Source: Promethearchaeia archaeon (lineage in GTDB: Archaea; Asgardarchaeota; Lokiarchaeia; Sigyniarchaeales; SOKP01). Taken from it: a stretch of 63,576 nt of DNA. Below are positions 54,451 through 62,556 of this stretch, in pieces (within the stretch, counting starts at the first letter, position 1; every line of letters starts with the position of its first letter). Both the position numbers and the translations under genes were made by a program. The notes below the pieces were generated by a model. It did no database searches and was not told where the DNA came from. It worked only from the letters and a program-made list of their open reading frames with translations. The stretch spans positions 1-63,576 of the forward strand of contig JAHQWH010000006.1 in the NCBI GenBank assembly GCA_029856105.1, given 5' to 3'.

Positions 54451-54482
54451 AACATTTATATTAAAAGGAATCGAGTTTTAAC
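54451..54482 (+). promoter_or_regulatory. Probable promoter and short leader of response regulator 1
   Basis: A TATA-like TTTATATT at 54455-54462 lies 21-28 bases before the ATG, so the transcript is nearly leaderless. The box, its flank (ACATTTATAT) and the leader (AATCGAG) recur upstream of the second regulator gene at 55039-55086, which supports both as duplicated control sequences. Confidence 0.45.
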
Positions 54483-54863
54483 ATGTCAGAAAAAAATACT
54501 ATCCTAATTTGTGACGATGAGCCAGATATCGTCAATCTTACTGAAAGATTTTTACAACTTGATAGTTTTAAGACGCTTACTTGTAGCAATGGGAAAGAAT
54601 GTTTAAAGGGTCTTGAAGAAAAACACGAGGAGATCGTCCTAATACTCCTTGATCTAATGATGCCAGGGCTATCAGGATTTGAAGTGCTCCGAAACATAAG
54701 ATCGAAGGAAGACTATAAGGATATTCGAGTTGTCCTTTTCACAGTTAAGAGTTTTAAAGAAGATATTGAAAAAGGTAAAGATTTGGGCGCAGATGGATAC
54801 ATTACCAAACCTTTTTCGGGTAATGAACTGCGTGATTACATAAAAAAAGTTTTAAATAGGTAA
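54483..54863 (+). CDS. Receiver-only response regulator 1
   Basis: This 126-residue CheY-like protein has an acidic pocket (CDDEPD, about 10-15), phospho-acceptor Asp in LLDLMMPGLSG (about 56-66), switch Thr in LFTVKSF and Lys-Pro in ITKPFSG. All conserved residues are present. No output domain or kinase is nearby; kinases must be elsewhere. The paralogue at 55087-55485 begins 223 bases downstream. Confidence 0.92.
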   Translation: MSEKNTILICDDEPDIVNLTERFLQLDSFKTLTCSNGKECLKGLEEKHEEIVLILLDLMMPGLSGFEVLRNIRSKEDYKDIRVVLFTVKSFKEDIEKGKDLGADGYITKPFSGNELRDYIKKVLNR

Positions 54864-55038
54864 ATTGTGTAACTAAAACTATTATATTCTGATTTAAGTT
54901 TGTAAATTACTTATTTCAAAAGCTCTAATCAACTTAAAATCAAATGATTTTTAAATAACTATTTATAAGTTAATTTTCTTGATATTATCGAGAAATTAGC
55001 TAAAATTATATATGTTTTATATATGACCAAATAAACCA

Positions 55039-55086
55039 TTTATATGTTAGAATTAAAAATTATATTAAGATAAATCGGGGTTCTAA
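55039..55086 (+). promoter_or_regulatory. Probable promoter and leader of response regulator 2
   Basis: TTTATAT at 55039-55045 with flank ACCATTTATAT resembles the box before regulator 1. The leader contains AATCGGGGTT just before the ATG, matching AATCGAGTTT in the first copy. Confidence 0.4.
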
Positions 55087-55485
55087 ATGTCAGTAGCTAG
55101 AAAGATTCTCATAGTCGACGACGAAGAAGACATCGTCAATTTAACCGAAAAGTTCTTGCAACTTGAGAATTACGAAACTCTTACTTGTAGTAGTGGAAGT
55201 GAAGCGCTACAGATCGTGGAAGAAAAACACGAGGATATCGCACTAGTACTTTTAGATATTATGATGCCAAATCTTAACGGGTACGAGGTACTTAAATCCA
55301 TAAAATCCAACGAAAAATTTAATCATATTCTTGTAGTTCTTTTTACTGTGAAAAATTTTTTTAAAGATATTAAAAAAGGTAAAGAACTCGGTGCGGATGG
55401 ATATTTAGTTAAAGCAATTTCCGGAAACGAAATTGTAAACTATATAGAAAATTTACTTAAAAAGAAAAAAAAAGAAACTAATTAG
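55087..55485 (+). CDS. Receiver-only response regulator 2
   Basis: This 132-residue paralogue of the preceding receiver keeps the acidic pocket DDEED, the phospho-acceptor Asp in LLDIMMPNLNG and the switch Thr in LFTVKNF. The conserved Lys-Pro is Lys-Ala (LVKAISG), a change that may alter the switch. The tail is very basic (KKKKKETN). It resembles copy 1 throughout, so the pair arose by tandem duplication. Confidence 0.9.
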   Translation: MSVARKILIVDDEEDIVNLTEKFLQLENYETLTCSSGSEALQIVEEKHEDIALVLLDIMMPNLNGYEVLKSIKSNEKFNHILVVLFTVKNFFKDIKKGKELGADGYLVKAISGNEIVNYIENLLKKKKKETN

Positions 55486-55606
55486 TTACTTCTTAATTGT
55501 TTTTAAATTATTCTCGAAAAATCGATGCTTATTCCATAAATAAGATTAAAATTGATGAATAATTTTCTTAAGTATTAAAAATCTTTAATTAGAGTTAGGC
55601 TAAATT

Positions 55607-56590
55607 ATGGTTGATACATATACAGTCACATTGGGAATTATTTTAGTGTTAATCGCAACTCCTATGTTTAATTTAGGGATTGTCTTCCAGAAAATGGGTT
55701 TACGAGCAGGTCCAGAAATTGCTTTCGATAAAGGATTTGTAGGCGTACTAAAAGCATTTAAAGAAATTGCAAAAAACAAGTGGTGGCTTTTAGGCGCTAT
55801 TTTGGGTGTTGTTGCTTGGTTTCCGTACATAATGTCAATAGGATTAGTTGGATTTATGGTAGCAGAGCCAATTAATAGTATTGGTATTATCATTGTAGTT
55901 ATTGCCGCAAACCGTATCTTAGGCGAGACTGTAGCTTGGTATGAGTTTCTCGCAATAACCGTATTAGCACTTTCCCCTATATTAATTGCTTTGGCAGGTA
56001 TTTCAGAAGTCGCTATTAATTTATACGAAATGGTCATCCCATTAACAATTTTTTTGATAATAACATTATCTATTACCATTGGTTGCTTTATATATTCTCA
56101 AAAGAAAAGAGGAACAAAATTAGAGGGATTTTTTGTTATGTTAACCGGTTCTTTTTTTTTAGCGCTTGGAGGCGTCTTCACGAACATCCTAGCGCAAGCA
56201 ATAGGGCAAGCAAACGTACAATTAACTTGGTATTTTGGGATAGAAATATTTTTTGGGGTATTCTGGTTTGATTACCCTCATTTGTGGGTTTTTATAGGAT
56301 GGTGGGGTTTAGCGATTTGTAATTTAGCTAGTTTCGCGTTTTACCAAAGTGCTTTCCAAAAAAGTAGAATGGCTGTAGTATTTCCGATATTAGATTCAAT
56401 TGGTTTATCAATACCTATAATTGCTGGAACTCTAGTTTTTAGACAAACATTCAATAATTATTTTCTGTTTTTCCTAGCAATCGCTTTAATATTCATTGGA
56501 ACATCAACGCTCGGAAGATTTCAAGCAGAAATTGAGACGATAGATGTCAAGAAATCCTCTACCTCTATTAAAAAAGATGAGAAAATTTAA
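55607..56590 (+). CDS. DMT/NIPA-like multi-TM transporter
   Basis: This 327-residue protein has nine or ten TM helices. Glycine-rich pairs and a duplicated half structure (first half from VTLGIILVLIATPMFNLGIVFQKMG; second half from GFFVMLTGSFFLALGGVFTNILAQAIG) resemble drug/metabolite or NIPA-type magnesium transporters. The substrate is unknown. Its last bases overlap the end of the convergent DUF2961 gene by 4 bases. Confidence 0.7.
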   Translation: MVDTYTVTLGIILVLIATPMFNLGIVFQKMGLRAGPEIAFDKGFVGVLKAFKEIAKNKWWLLGAILGVVAWFPYIMSIGLVGFMVAEPINSIGIIIVVIAANRILGETVAWYEFLAITVLALSPILIALAGISEVAINLYEMVIPLTIFLIITLSITIGCFIYSQKKRGTKLEGFFVMLTGSFFLALGGVFTNILAQAIGQANVQLTWYFGIEIFFGVFWFDYPHLWVFIGWWGLAICNLASFAFYQSAFQKSRMAVVFPILDSIGLSIPIIAGTLVFRQTFNNYFLFFLAIALIFIGTSTLGRFQAEIETIDVKKSSTSIKKDEKI

Positions 56591-57786
56591 AGAAGTAACC
56601 ATAGAAGTGGGACGGTTACGATTAAAGCAAAGCATAATGATTTTCTAACCATATGAGCAACATGAACGCACGGTTTTCTTCCTTTTTTATCTAATAGTTT
56701 TGGAAATAAAGTATGGTTGTGTGGTTCTCGTTGGTACCAATAAGCCGTTGACGACCAATCGTCTTTACGGCGGTTATCGTGCCCGTGCTCGATTGTGACC
56801 ACTATTTTCTTATTGAAATAGATAGGGTCTTCAATATGATATCTATAATAGGAAATTTTGCCCCACCAGTTTAACCCCCCAGTTACAATTGTGCCGTGAT
56901 AAGGGGCAGAGTATTTCTGGCGTTGCGCCCAGGCTTGGTTCACGTAATCTTCTGTACCCGTTCCGTGTAAAGTGGGTTCGCCTTTTTCAACATCTTCGTC
57001 GATATATATCATGTCATCTCCTTCGCCAGGCCAATTAATATACCAAGGCATAAATGTAATGTTATCAATATCTAAATGGCACCCAACAAAGTGACCTTTT
57101 CCTCTTGCTTCAAGGACTTTGTAATTTTCCATCAGAGGATTATCGACATTACGACCTTTATAACAGAATTTCTTTGGTTTCACCTTAAAGAATTTTTTTC
57201 CAGTTTTACTGTCTTTCTTTTTTGGAGTTGTAGGATTTTCGCGGTGCCAGAGAGCGTGGAATCTTCCATAGTCCCTTTCGTTATCAAATCCATCCTCGTA
57301 GATTTCGTAGTCAATGTAGTAAAAAAATTTCATAGGTTTAGAAGCATCGTTTTCTATAGTTATTTTGAAACCTTTTGAAAATGGCATTGGCCACCAACAA
57401 TTGAATCCTTTTCCCGATTGTGGACTCATCTGGAGTGGCAATGAAACAAAATTTTTGTGTTTGGCGTGACCTAAGCCGAAGAAATCCCCAATTGGAACCT
57501 CTACGCTAGGTTTATCGTCTTGTTCACCGTCCCAATACAATCTAATTATTATGTTTCTTAAATAATAACGGTCTTTACATTTTATTGTACACCATAAATG
57601 AGTTATACACCCAGTACAATCTTCTTTTCCAATTGTTACCTTTTCTCCAGGTTGAACATCTATCCAATCTTTATTTCCCCCCGTCTTGTCGTAACTTGAA
57701 ATTCGCTTCCTCTTTACCGTGTCAGGGTGGATTTTTGCAATACCACGTAAAGTAGATTCTCCTAATCGCATAGTGCTTGTTATCAC
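56587..57786 (-). CDS. DUF2961/GH172-like glycoside hydrolase
   Basis: The protein has 399 residues, or fewer if the start is the ATG six codons in (MRLGES). It shows the GH172 pattern: WIDVQPGEKVTI, GCITHLWCTI near the N-terminus, VEVPIGDFFGLGH (about 95-107), NCWWPMPFSKGF and the active-site region HGTGTEDYVNQAW with two acidic residues. Characterised members act on difructose anhydrides and D-arabinofuranans. There is no signal peptide, and a hydrophobic stretch at the very C-terminus (ALIVTVPLLWLLL) could anchor it. The natural glycan is unknown. Confidence 0.85.
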   Translation of the reverse strand: MITSTMRLGESTLRGIAKIHPDTVKRKRISSYDKTGGNKDWIDVQPGEKVTIGKEDCTGCITHLWCTIKCKDRYYLRNIIIRLYWDGEQDDKPSVEVPIGDFFGLGHAKHKNFVSLPLQMSPQSGKGFNCWWPMPFSKGFKITIENDASKPMKFFYYIDYEIYEDGFDNERDYGRFHALWHRENPTTPKKKDSKTGKKFFKVKPKKFCYKGRNVDNPLMENYKVLEARGKGHFVGCHLDIDNITFMPWYINWPGEGDDMIYIDEDVEKGEPTLHGTGTEDYVNQAWAQRQKYSAPYHGTIVTGGLNWWGKISYYRYHIEDPIYFNKKIVVTIEHGHDNRRKDDWSSTAYWYQREPHNHTLFPKLLDKKGRKPCVHVAHMVRKSLCFALIVTVPLLWLLL

Positions 57787-57940
57787 TTGTTAATTTTTTA
57801 ATGTTTTTATGTTTTTAATTCCAAATTTACTAATAATAATAGAAATTTATTAATTATCAAAAAAATTCTTAAATACTATTAAAATCTAACTCTACAAAAA
57901 CATTTAAAACTTTTTGAATATATAGGAAGTGTGAATTAAA

Positions 57941-58612
57941 TTGGTATTCGAAGCGTCAGACGATAAAATCTCTTTTATGAAACAATATTTCTCGGTTATT
58001 TTCTTAGTTGCTAACATTCTAGTTTTCGTATGGCAAATGATGGATCCTACGGGACAGATACACATTGAATATGCTTTTGTTCCTGCTGAATTTTTCGCTG
58101 GAGAAAAACTATGGACGATATTTACCTCAATGTTTATGCACGGAGATATTATGCATATAATTATGAATATGTGGTTTTTCATTGTAATAACAGATAATTG
58201 CGAACACGCAATGGGGCATATCTTCTATGTAATAACCTATATCGTATCTGGACTCGCCGGTTCACTTCTACATGCTTATAGCACAATAATGATCCCCATT
58301 TGGGGTCCGATGTTATCCAATATTCCCTCATTAGGTGCTTCTGGAGCAATATTCGGGCTTATGGCTGTTTATATGATACTATATCCTAGAAATAAATTTT
58401 TACTTCCCACACAATTAGGATCGATGAGAACTGTCTCTGCGGGATACTTTATATTAACTTATTTTATTGCCGAATTGACTTACGCCTTTTTTGCGTTTGA
58501 ATTGTCAGGAACAGCACATTTCGCGCATGTTGGAGGTTTCGTTGCTGGTGCCGTTTTAGCAGGGATGTTTAAAGCCGTTAGAGGATCGTCATATAAGAAG
58601 AAGGAAAAATAA
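57941..58612 (+). CDS. Rhomboid intramembrane serine protease
   Basis: This 223-residue six-TM protease has the nucleophile Ser in LGASGAIFGLMAVYMILYPRN (GxSG) and the general-base His in HFAHVGGFVAGAVLAG. A WTIFTSMFMHGDIMHIIMNMWFF segment (family pattern HxxxxHxxxNM) is present. The start TTG at 57941 gives a short cytosolic N-terminus. It cleaves membrane proteins within or near their TM segments. The C-terminus is basic. Confidence 0.92.
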   Translation: MVFEASDDKISFMKQYFSVIFLVANILVFVWQMMDPTGQIHIEYAFVPAEFFAGEKLWTIFTSMFMHGDIMHIIMNMWFFIVITDNCEHAMGHIFYVITYIVSGLAGSLLHAYSTIMIPIWGPMLSNIPSLGASGAIFGLMAVYMILYPRNKFLLPTQLGSMRTVSAGYFILTYFIAELTYAFFAFELSGTAHFAHVGGFVAGAVLAGMFKAVRGSSYKKKEK

Positions 58613-58748
58613 TCGTAACCCAAAATTATTTAATAATTTTTTTATTTTCTTATTTCTTTTTTTAATAAAAAGTATGAAAATTTTTTCAATGATGAATTAT
58701 TAACGAATTTAAATTATATAATTATTTTAATAAGATTGAGTAAGTAAA

Positions 58749-60113
58749 ATGCCTACTAATATCGTTGTAATTGGCATGGGATACGTCGGTATTCCCATGG
58801 CCGCTCTGTTAGCTGATGTAGACGATTTCTATGTTACGGGTATTCAACGAAGGTCTCAAAGATCAAGTTGGAAAATTGATTGGCTTAATAATTGTAAAAA
58901 CCCCTTTGAAGGAGATGAGCCAGGATTAGATGAGTTAATTGAAAGGGTAGTAAAAAATGGAAAATTTAAAGTTACTGACAAATATGACGATGCTAAAAAT
59001 GCGGATTATATTTTAATCGATGTACAAACTCCTGTAGATGACCAAAGGACCCCAAGGTATGCATCTTTAAAGGAAGTTTCTCAAAAGATTTCAAAACACA
59101 TGAAAAAGGGTGTTACAGTCATACTAGAATCTACAGTCGCACCTGGAACGACAGATAACGTTGTACAAACTATTTTAGAAGAAGGAAGTGATTTAAAACG
59201 GGGTAAGGATTTCTACCTTGTTTTTTCGTTTGAGCGCGTAATGCCCGGTAAGTTATTAGATTATATCATAAATTTTCCTAGGGTAATTGGTGGAGGTTGT
59301 AAAGAGGCCAACGATAAAGCTATGTATTTATACGGGAAGGTTGTTAAAAAAGAACTTCAGATAACAGACACCCTTACGGCAGAGTTAACTAAATGTATAG
59401 AGAACGCATACCGAGACGTAAATATTGCATTTGCAAACGAGATGGCGTTATTAAGCGAAGATTTTAATCGAAATATATACGAAATTATAGAATTAATAAA
59501 TCAACGCCACGACAGAATGATGCATTACCCCGGTTCAGGCGTAGGAGGCCATTGTCTTACAAAAGATCCCTGGCTTCTATTGTACGGATTTAATAAATAT
59601 ACCGAAAGAAATAACGAATCCAAAATGAAGATAATTCCTGACTCAAGAAGTTTGAACGATTATATGCCGTATCATATGATCGAGTTAATGGAAAATGTAT
59701 TCAGAGACTCCCATAGGTTAGTAGACAATATTAAGATAGTTCTTTTAGGAGTCTCGTATAAAGCAGATACCGACGACACGCGAAATACTCCAACAGAAAA
59801 TATCATTAGAGCTCTAAAAAGTAGATATCATTCTCATAATATCATTTACATTGCTCACGACCCCTATGTAAAGTCGCGCGATTATAATCTTACTGAATTA
59901 ACCAAAGATTTCAACAAAGCAGTAACCGATGCTGATGTTTTGCTTTTCACTACAAATCACAAAGAATATTACAACATCGATCTTGCTGATTTAAAGAAGA
60001 AAGTAAGAACGCCGATTATTATAGATGGAAGGAACATATTTGACAAGAAATTGGTTGAAGAAAAAGGTTTTGTTTACAGAAAGATTGGAGAAGGGTCAAA
60101 AAAACCCTATTAA
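58749..60113 (+). CDS. UDP-sugar 6-dehydrogenase (WecC/Ugd family)
   Basis: The 454-residue enzyme oxidises a UDP-hexose or UDP-HexNAc to the uronic acid using NAD. The N-terminal Rossmann motif is IVVIGMGYVGIPMAALLAD (GxGxxG). The central domain has VILESTVAPGTTDNVV, and the catalytic Cys is in GSGVGGHCLTKDPWLL. The C-terminal domain has VLLGVSYKADTDDTRNTPTENII. The LTKDPWLL context fits UDP-N-acetylmannosamine or similar amino-sugar dehydrogenases better than UDP-glucose dehydrogenase. It would supply uronic sugars for surface glycans. Confidence 0.92.
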   Translation: MPTNIVVIGMGYVGIPMAALLADVDDFYVTGIQRRSQRSSWKIDWLNNCKNPFEGDEPGLDELIERVVKNGKFKVTDKYDDAKNADYILIDVQTPVDDQRTPRYASLKEVSQKISKHMKKGVTVILESTVAPGTTDNVVQTILEEGSDLKRGKDFYLVFSFERVMPGKLLDYIINFPRVIGGGCKEANDKAMYLYGKVVKKELQITDTLTAELTKCIENAYRDVNIAFANEMALLSEDFNRNIYEIIELINQRHDRMMHYPGSGVGGHCLTKDPWLLLYGFNKYTERNNESKMKIIPDSRSLNDYMPYHMIELMENVFRDSHRLVDNIKIVLLGVSYKADTDDTRNTPTENIIRALKSRYHSHNIIYIAHDPYVKSRDYNLTELTKDFNKAVTDADVLLFTTNHKEYYNIDLADLKKKVRTPIIIDGRNIFDKKLVEEKGFVYRKIGEGSKKPY

Positions 60114-60159
60114 TGTTTTTCTCTTTTTGTTTTTCAAATAAAAAAGTAATAAGAAATTC

Positions 60160-60226
60160 GATCTCCAGTTCTGGCATAGAACTTATTGATTAAATCCTAT
60201 CGTTTAACGACTTAATCTTAGAGATC
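60160..60226 (-). promoter_or_regulatory. 3' structured element A (SECIS-like candidate)
   Basis: On the minus strand this 67-base element begins inside the last two codons of mini-gene A and runs into its 3' region. GATCTC at its start pairs with GAGATC at its end, and AGTTCT/AGAACT forms an inner hairpin with loop ATGCC. Its core (60158-60205) aligns with element B at 60520-60564 in 34 of 45 positions by my hand count. I do not see the standard archaeal GAA/A internal loop in the usual place. Confidence 0.6.
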
Positions 60227-60367
60227 TTTATTATTCGTGTTTTTATCCATTTTTTCTTTAGCTGTTTGCGTTTTTAAAGCTCTTAAGTACCACATAGTAA
60301 GTAAAGATCAACTAGTTTGGTAGCAATTGTCATCAAATCCAAAATCAAATTCTTCTTCTTCCGACAT
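60218..60367 (-). CDS. Mini-gene A: 49-codon frame with one in-frame TGA (candidate selenoprotein)
   Basis: From the ATG at 60367, the frame reads MSEEEEFDFGFDDNCYQTS, then TGA at 60310-60308, then SLLTMWYLRALKTQTAKEK and on to a TAA at 60218. If TGA codes for selenocysteine the protein has 49 residues with Cys15 and Sec20. A TATA-like TTTATAAA lies upstream near 60407-60414, and GTGAG lies 9 bases before the ATG. The frame after the TGA looks like protein, with a hydrophobic stretch and then a Lys-rich tail as in mini-gene B. Otherwise it would be a 19-residue peptide. Known Lokiarchaeota carry the selenocysteine system, which makes decoding plausible; this is inference. Confidence 0.55.
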
Positions 60368-60521
60368 ATATTTTTCTCACTATTAAATTATTAAATTTAT
60401 TGTTAGGTTTATAAAAATCAAGAGTATTAAGGGTGTGGTTTATAAAAAATAAATTTACCACGCAATTATGTAATTTTTTATAATAATAAAAAGATCGGTA
60501 TTATGTAAAAATGTAAGAGTT

Positions 60522-60584
60522 AATCTCAAGTTCTTGCGGAACGAAGGAATAAAACCTAACGTTTTTGCTTTACTCCTCGAGATT
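60522..60584 (-). promoter_or_regulatory. 3' structured element B (SECIS-like candidate)
   Basis: This 63-base element starts 4 bases after the TAA of mini-gene B. The closing helix AATCTCGAG/CTTGAGATT is 9 bp with one G-T pair, and an inner GTTC/GAAC pairs as in element A. Relative to element A, the first base pair of the closing helix changes from G-C to A-T, keeping the pairing. A second inner pairing AGG/CCT is possible. Core blocks shared with A are AAACG, TAGG, GTTC, AGAACT and GAGAT in the same order. Confidence 0.6.
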
Positions 60585-60588
60585 TAGT

Positions 60589-60726
60589 TTATTTTTGTCT
60601 TTTTTTTTCTTTGCGTTTTTTTTTTAGTATATTTATACACGAAATTATTCCGTCAACGATGCCTCAGCCCGTACAAAAATCTTCTTCTGCTACGGTTTTT
60701 TTAACTTTGTATTTCCATTCTGACAT
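60589..60726 (-). CDS. Mini-gene B: 45-codon frame with Cys-x-x-TGA (candidate selenoprotein)
   Basis: From the ATG at 60726 the frame reads MSEWKYKVKKTVAEEDFCTG, then TGA at 60666-60664, then GIVDGIISCINILKKKRKEK and on to TAA at 60589. Reading TGA as selenocysteine gives a C-T-G-U-G motif, the form of a CxxC/CxxU redox site, followed by a hydrophobic segment and a very basic tail. It lies upstream of mini-gene A on the same strand and shares its MSE start, its acidic stretch before the Cys, and its 3' element. Without recoding, only a 20-residue peptide would be made. Confidence 0.6.
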
Positions 60727-60895
60727 TTTGATTAATTTTTATTTTATTAGTTATTTTGAATATAATTAAGCAATCTTAAAAGAGTATTTATTATATTTAA
60801 TAATTATAAGAGATTACTTTTCCATTTAAGTAAAAAATTTAAGTACTTCATTCATTTACAAAACTATTAAAAAAAAATTAAAATTTGGGTTGATA

Positions 60896-61168
60896 ATGGG
60901 ATTAAAAGATGAGATGTCAGAAATGAGGAAAAGCATGGAAAAAATGACTTTAGAATTACACGAGACAAATCTTGCTATTCGGGAATCCCTTCAATTGACT
61001 TCAGATACTATTAAAGAAATGAACGAAAGTTTTTCCAAAATGCTAGGAGAAACATTAAAAGCTATGCAAGATATGAAAGTTAGGATCGATATTAGCGATA
61101 ATATTTTGAGCCGTCTTGGGATTGAGGGCTTACTGCCTGATATTTTTAAAAAAAAGACAAAGAAATGA
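60896..61168 (+). CDS. Small coiled-coil protein
   Basis: The product has about 90 residues from the ATG at 60896; a TTG six bases earlier is in frame. It has heptad-like spacing of Met, Leu and Ile from residue 5 to 70 (MRKSMEKMTLELHETNLAIRESLQLTSDTIKEMNESFSKML), predicting one long coiled coil. The basic tail ends FKKKTKK. Function is unknown; it could be a scaffold or oligomerisation partner. It is divergent from the mini-genes. Confidence 0.6.
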   Translation: MGLKDEMSEMRKSMEKMTLELHETNLAIRESLQLTSDTIKEMNESFSKMLGETLKAMQDMKVRIDISDNILSRLGIEGLLPDIFKKKTKK

Positions 61169-61223
61169 AATATACATTCCAAAGAAGTTTAAAATTTTAT
61201 TTTCAAAGTCAATATTAATTAAA

Positions 61224-61409
61224 CTATTCTAAATGCCTTTTTTTAAAAGCAAAATATAAGATCATAAGAGATATAGCATAAACAATAGAAATCATTAGCC
61301 ATAGAACGAACTCAGAGTAATTGTTATCAACAATACCTGCTATAGCTTTATAAATAAAAAAAATTATAAAAAGCGAAAGCAATTGAACTCGCGATTTTAG
61401 TTTATCCAT
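61224..61409 (-). CDS. Small two-TM membrane protein
   Basis: The 61-residue product has two hydrophobic helices (about 8-28 and 33-55) around a short acidic loop (DNNYSE), with basic ends. No family is visible. It is convergent with the coiled-coil gene. Confidence 0.5.
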   Translation of the reverse strand: MDKLKSRVQLLSLFIIFFIYKAIAGIVDNNYSEFVLWLMISIVYAISLMILYFAFKKRHLE

Positions 61410-61500
61410 TTTGCAAAAAGTAATTTTGTTAAATTTAATTAGTAATAATCATAATAATGAATAATATAATAAATAAAAGAATTTAAAATATAAACTAGAA

Positions 61501-61707
61501 ATGTCCAAAACCAAAAGCCCTCCTAATTGTTACATATGTGGGAAGAATTGTGAAGATATATTAGATAAATGCCATTATTGCATATGTGATATTACTGTTT
61601 GCGATGTTTGTTTAAATTCTGTAAAAAAGAACGATACCACGTGGATTTGTCCTAACTGCAAAGAGGAACGAGATGAAGAAAAGTCAAGAATTTTCCGAGA
61701 TACATAA
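61501..61707 (+). CDS. Small zinc-ribbon/RING-like protein
   Basis: This 68-residue protein contains four C-x2-C-type pairs: CYIC, CHYC-x-C, CDVC and CPNC in the order CYICGKNCEDILDKCHYCICDITVCDVC and then TTWICPNCKEE. The cross-brace-like order resembles RING/PHD/FYVE-type folds that bind two zinc ions. Asgard genomes are known to carry ubiquitin-system genes, but no E2 or ubiquitin is seen here. The role is probably protein binding. Confidence 0.65.
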   Translation: MSKTKSPPNCYICGKNCEDILDKCHYCICDITVCDVCLNSVKKNDTTWICPNCKEERDEEKSRIFRDT

Positions 61708-61869
61708 TTTATGGAAAAAACTTGATTCAAGCTCTTTTTATTAGTATAACTTACGATTTTTATGAAGTAATCTTGGAAGTCTGAGGTTAACTTTATTGAC
61801 TCTATTTTTACATTATAAAAAAATATAAACTTTCGATGTTTTAATAAATCATACGAAATAGATATATAT

Positions 61870-62364
61870 GTGTTAACCATGGCTAAAATTACAAAAGTTT
61901 TAGAAATTGAAAATTGTAATAAGGATATCCTTTCTCAGGCACTATTTAAAGCCGAATTTTGGGAAGCTATTAACCCGTCTAAGAAAATGGAAGCTAAATT
62001 TATAGCACCCAATGTGTTGTATACTAAAATTTACGACGAGATAGATGTAGTTCACATTCCAATTGAGATGGAAGGCGAATTAGTGCTTTCAGACAAAGGT
62101 GAAATCGGAGGAAAGGGGCGATTAGTTGAATTTAACGTTAGAAATAATAAAAATATCAAACAATTAGAAGGTCGTTTGCGAATTAAGGCCTTATCTTCTA
62201 CTAAAACTAAACTAGGAGTCTTTGTGGAGAATTTTGCTTTAAGTAGCGATTTCCTCAGTTTAATAGGCAGTGTAGCGGATTTTACACTTCAAACTAAAAT
62301 TACCGAAATGATGAGGAATATTGAGAAATATTGCAAAACAAAAGATCTGAAAGATTTCTTATAA
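61870..62364 (+). CDS. START/SRPBCC-like ligand-binding protein
   Basis: Starting from a codon just before MAKITKVLEIEN (ATG at 61879), the protein has about 160 residues. The order of strands and helices matches polyketide-cyclase/START-like domains: an N-terminal strand (KVLEIENCNKDILSQAL), a FWEAINPSKKMEAKFIAPNVLYTKI stretch, four strands, and a long C-terminal helix (SLIGSVADFTLQTKITEMMRNIEKYC). These folds hold hydrophobic ligands. The ligand is unknown. Confidence 0.65.
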   Translation: MLTMAKITKVLEIENCNKDILSQALFKAEFWEAINPSKKMEAKFIAPNVLYTKIYDEIDVVHIPIEMEGELVLSDKGEIGGKGRLVEFNVRNNKNIKQLEGRLRIKALSSTKTKLGVFVENFALSSDFLSLIGSVADFTLQTKITEMMRNIEKYCKTKDLKDFL

Positions 62365-62556
62365 AAGAAACGAACTAAAACCTATAGATTTGAGTCTAAA
62401 TTTTTTTTAAAAAAAAAGTAAAAGTTCAAACGGTTGATTTTTTGTAATATATTTAGGATTTTATTTAAAAAAAATAATTTATAAGCTCGTAATTTATAAG
62501 CTATATAATTAGAGATAATTAGAAATAACCTCTAATAACACTGGGTTTTTGGAAAA

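Noticed and set aside
60199..60210. Palindrome TCGTTTAACGA, which also occurs near 248-258 after tRNA-Gly
   Set aside because: Two short AT-rich palindromes 60 kb apart are expected by chance; one lies inside element A.
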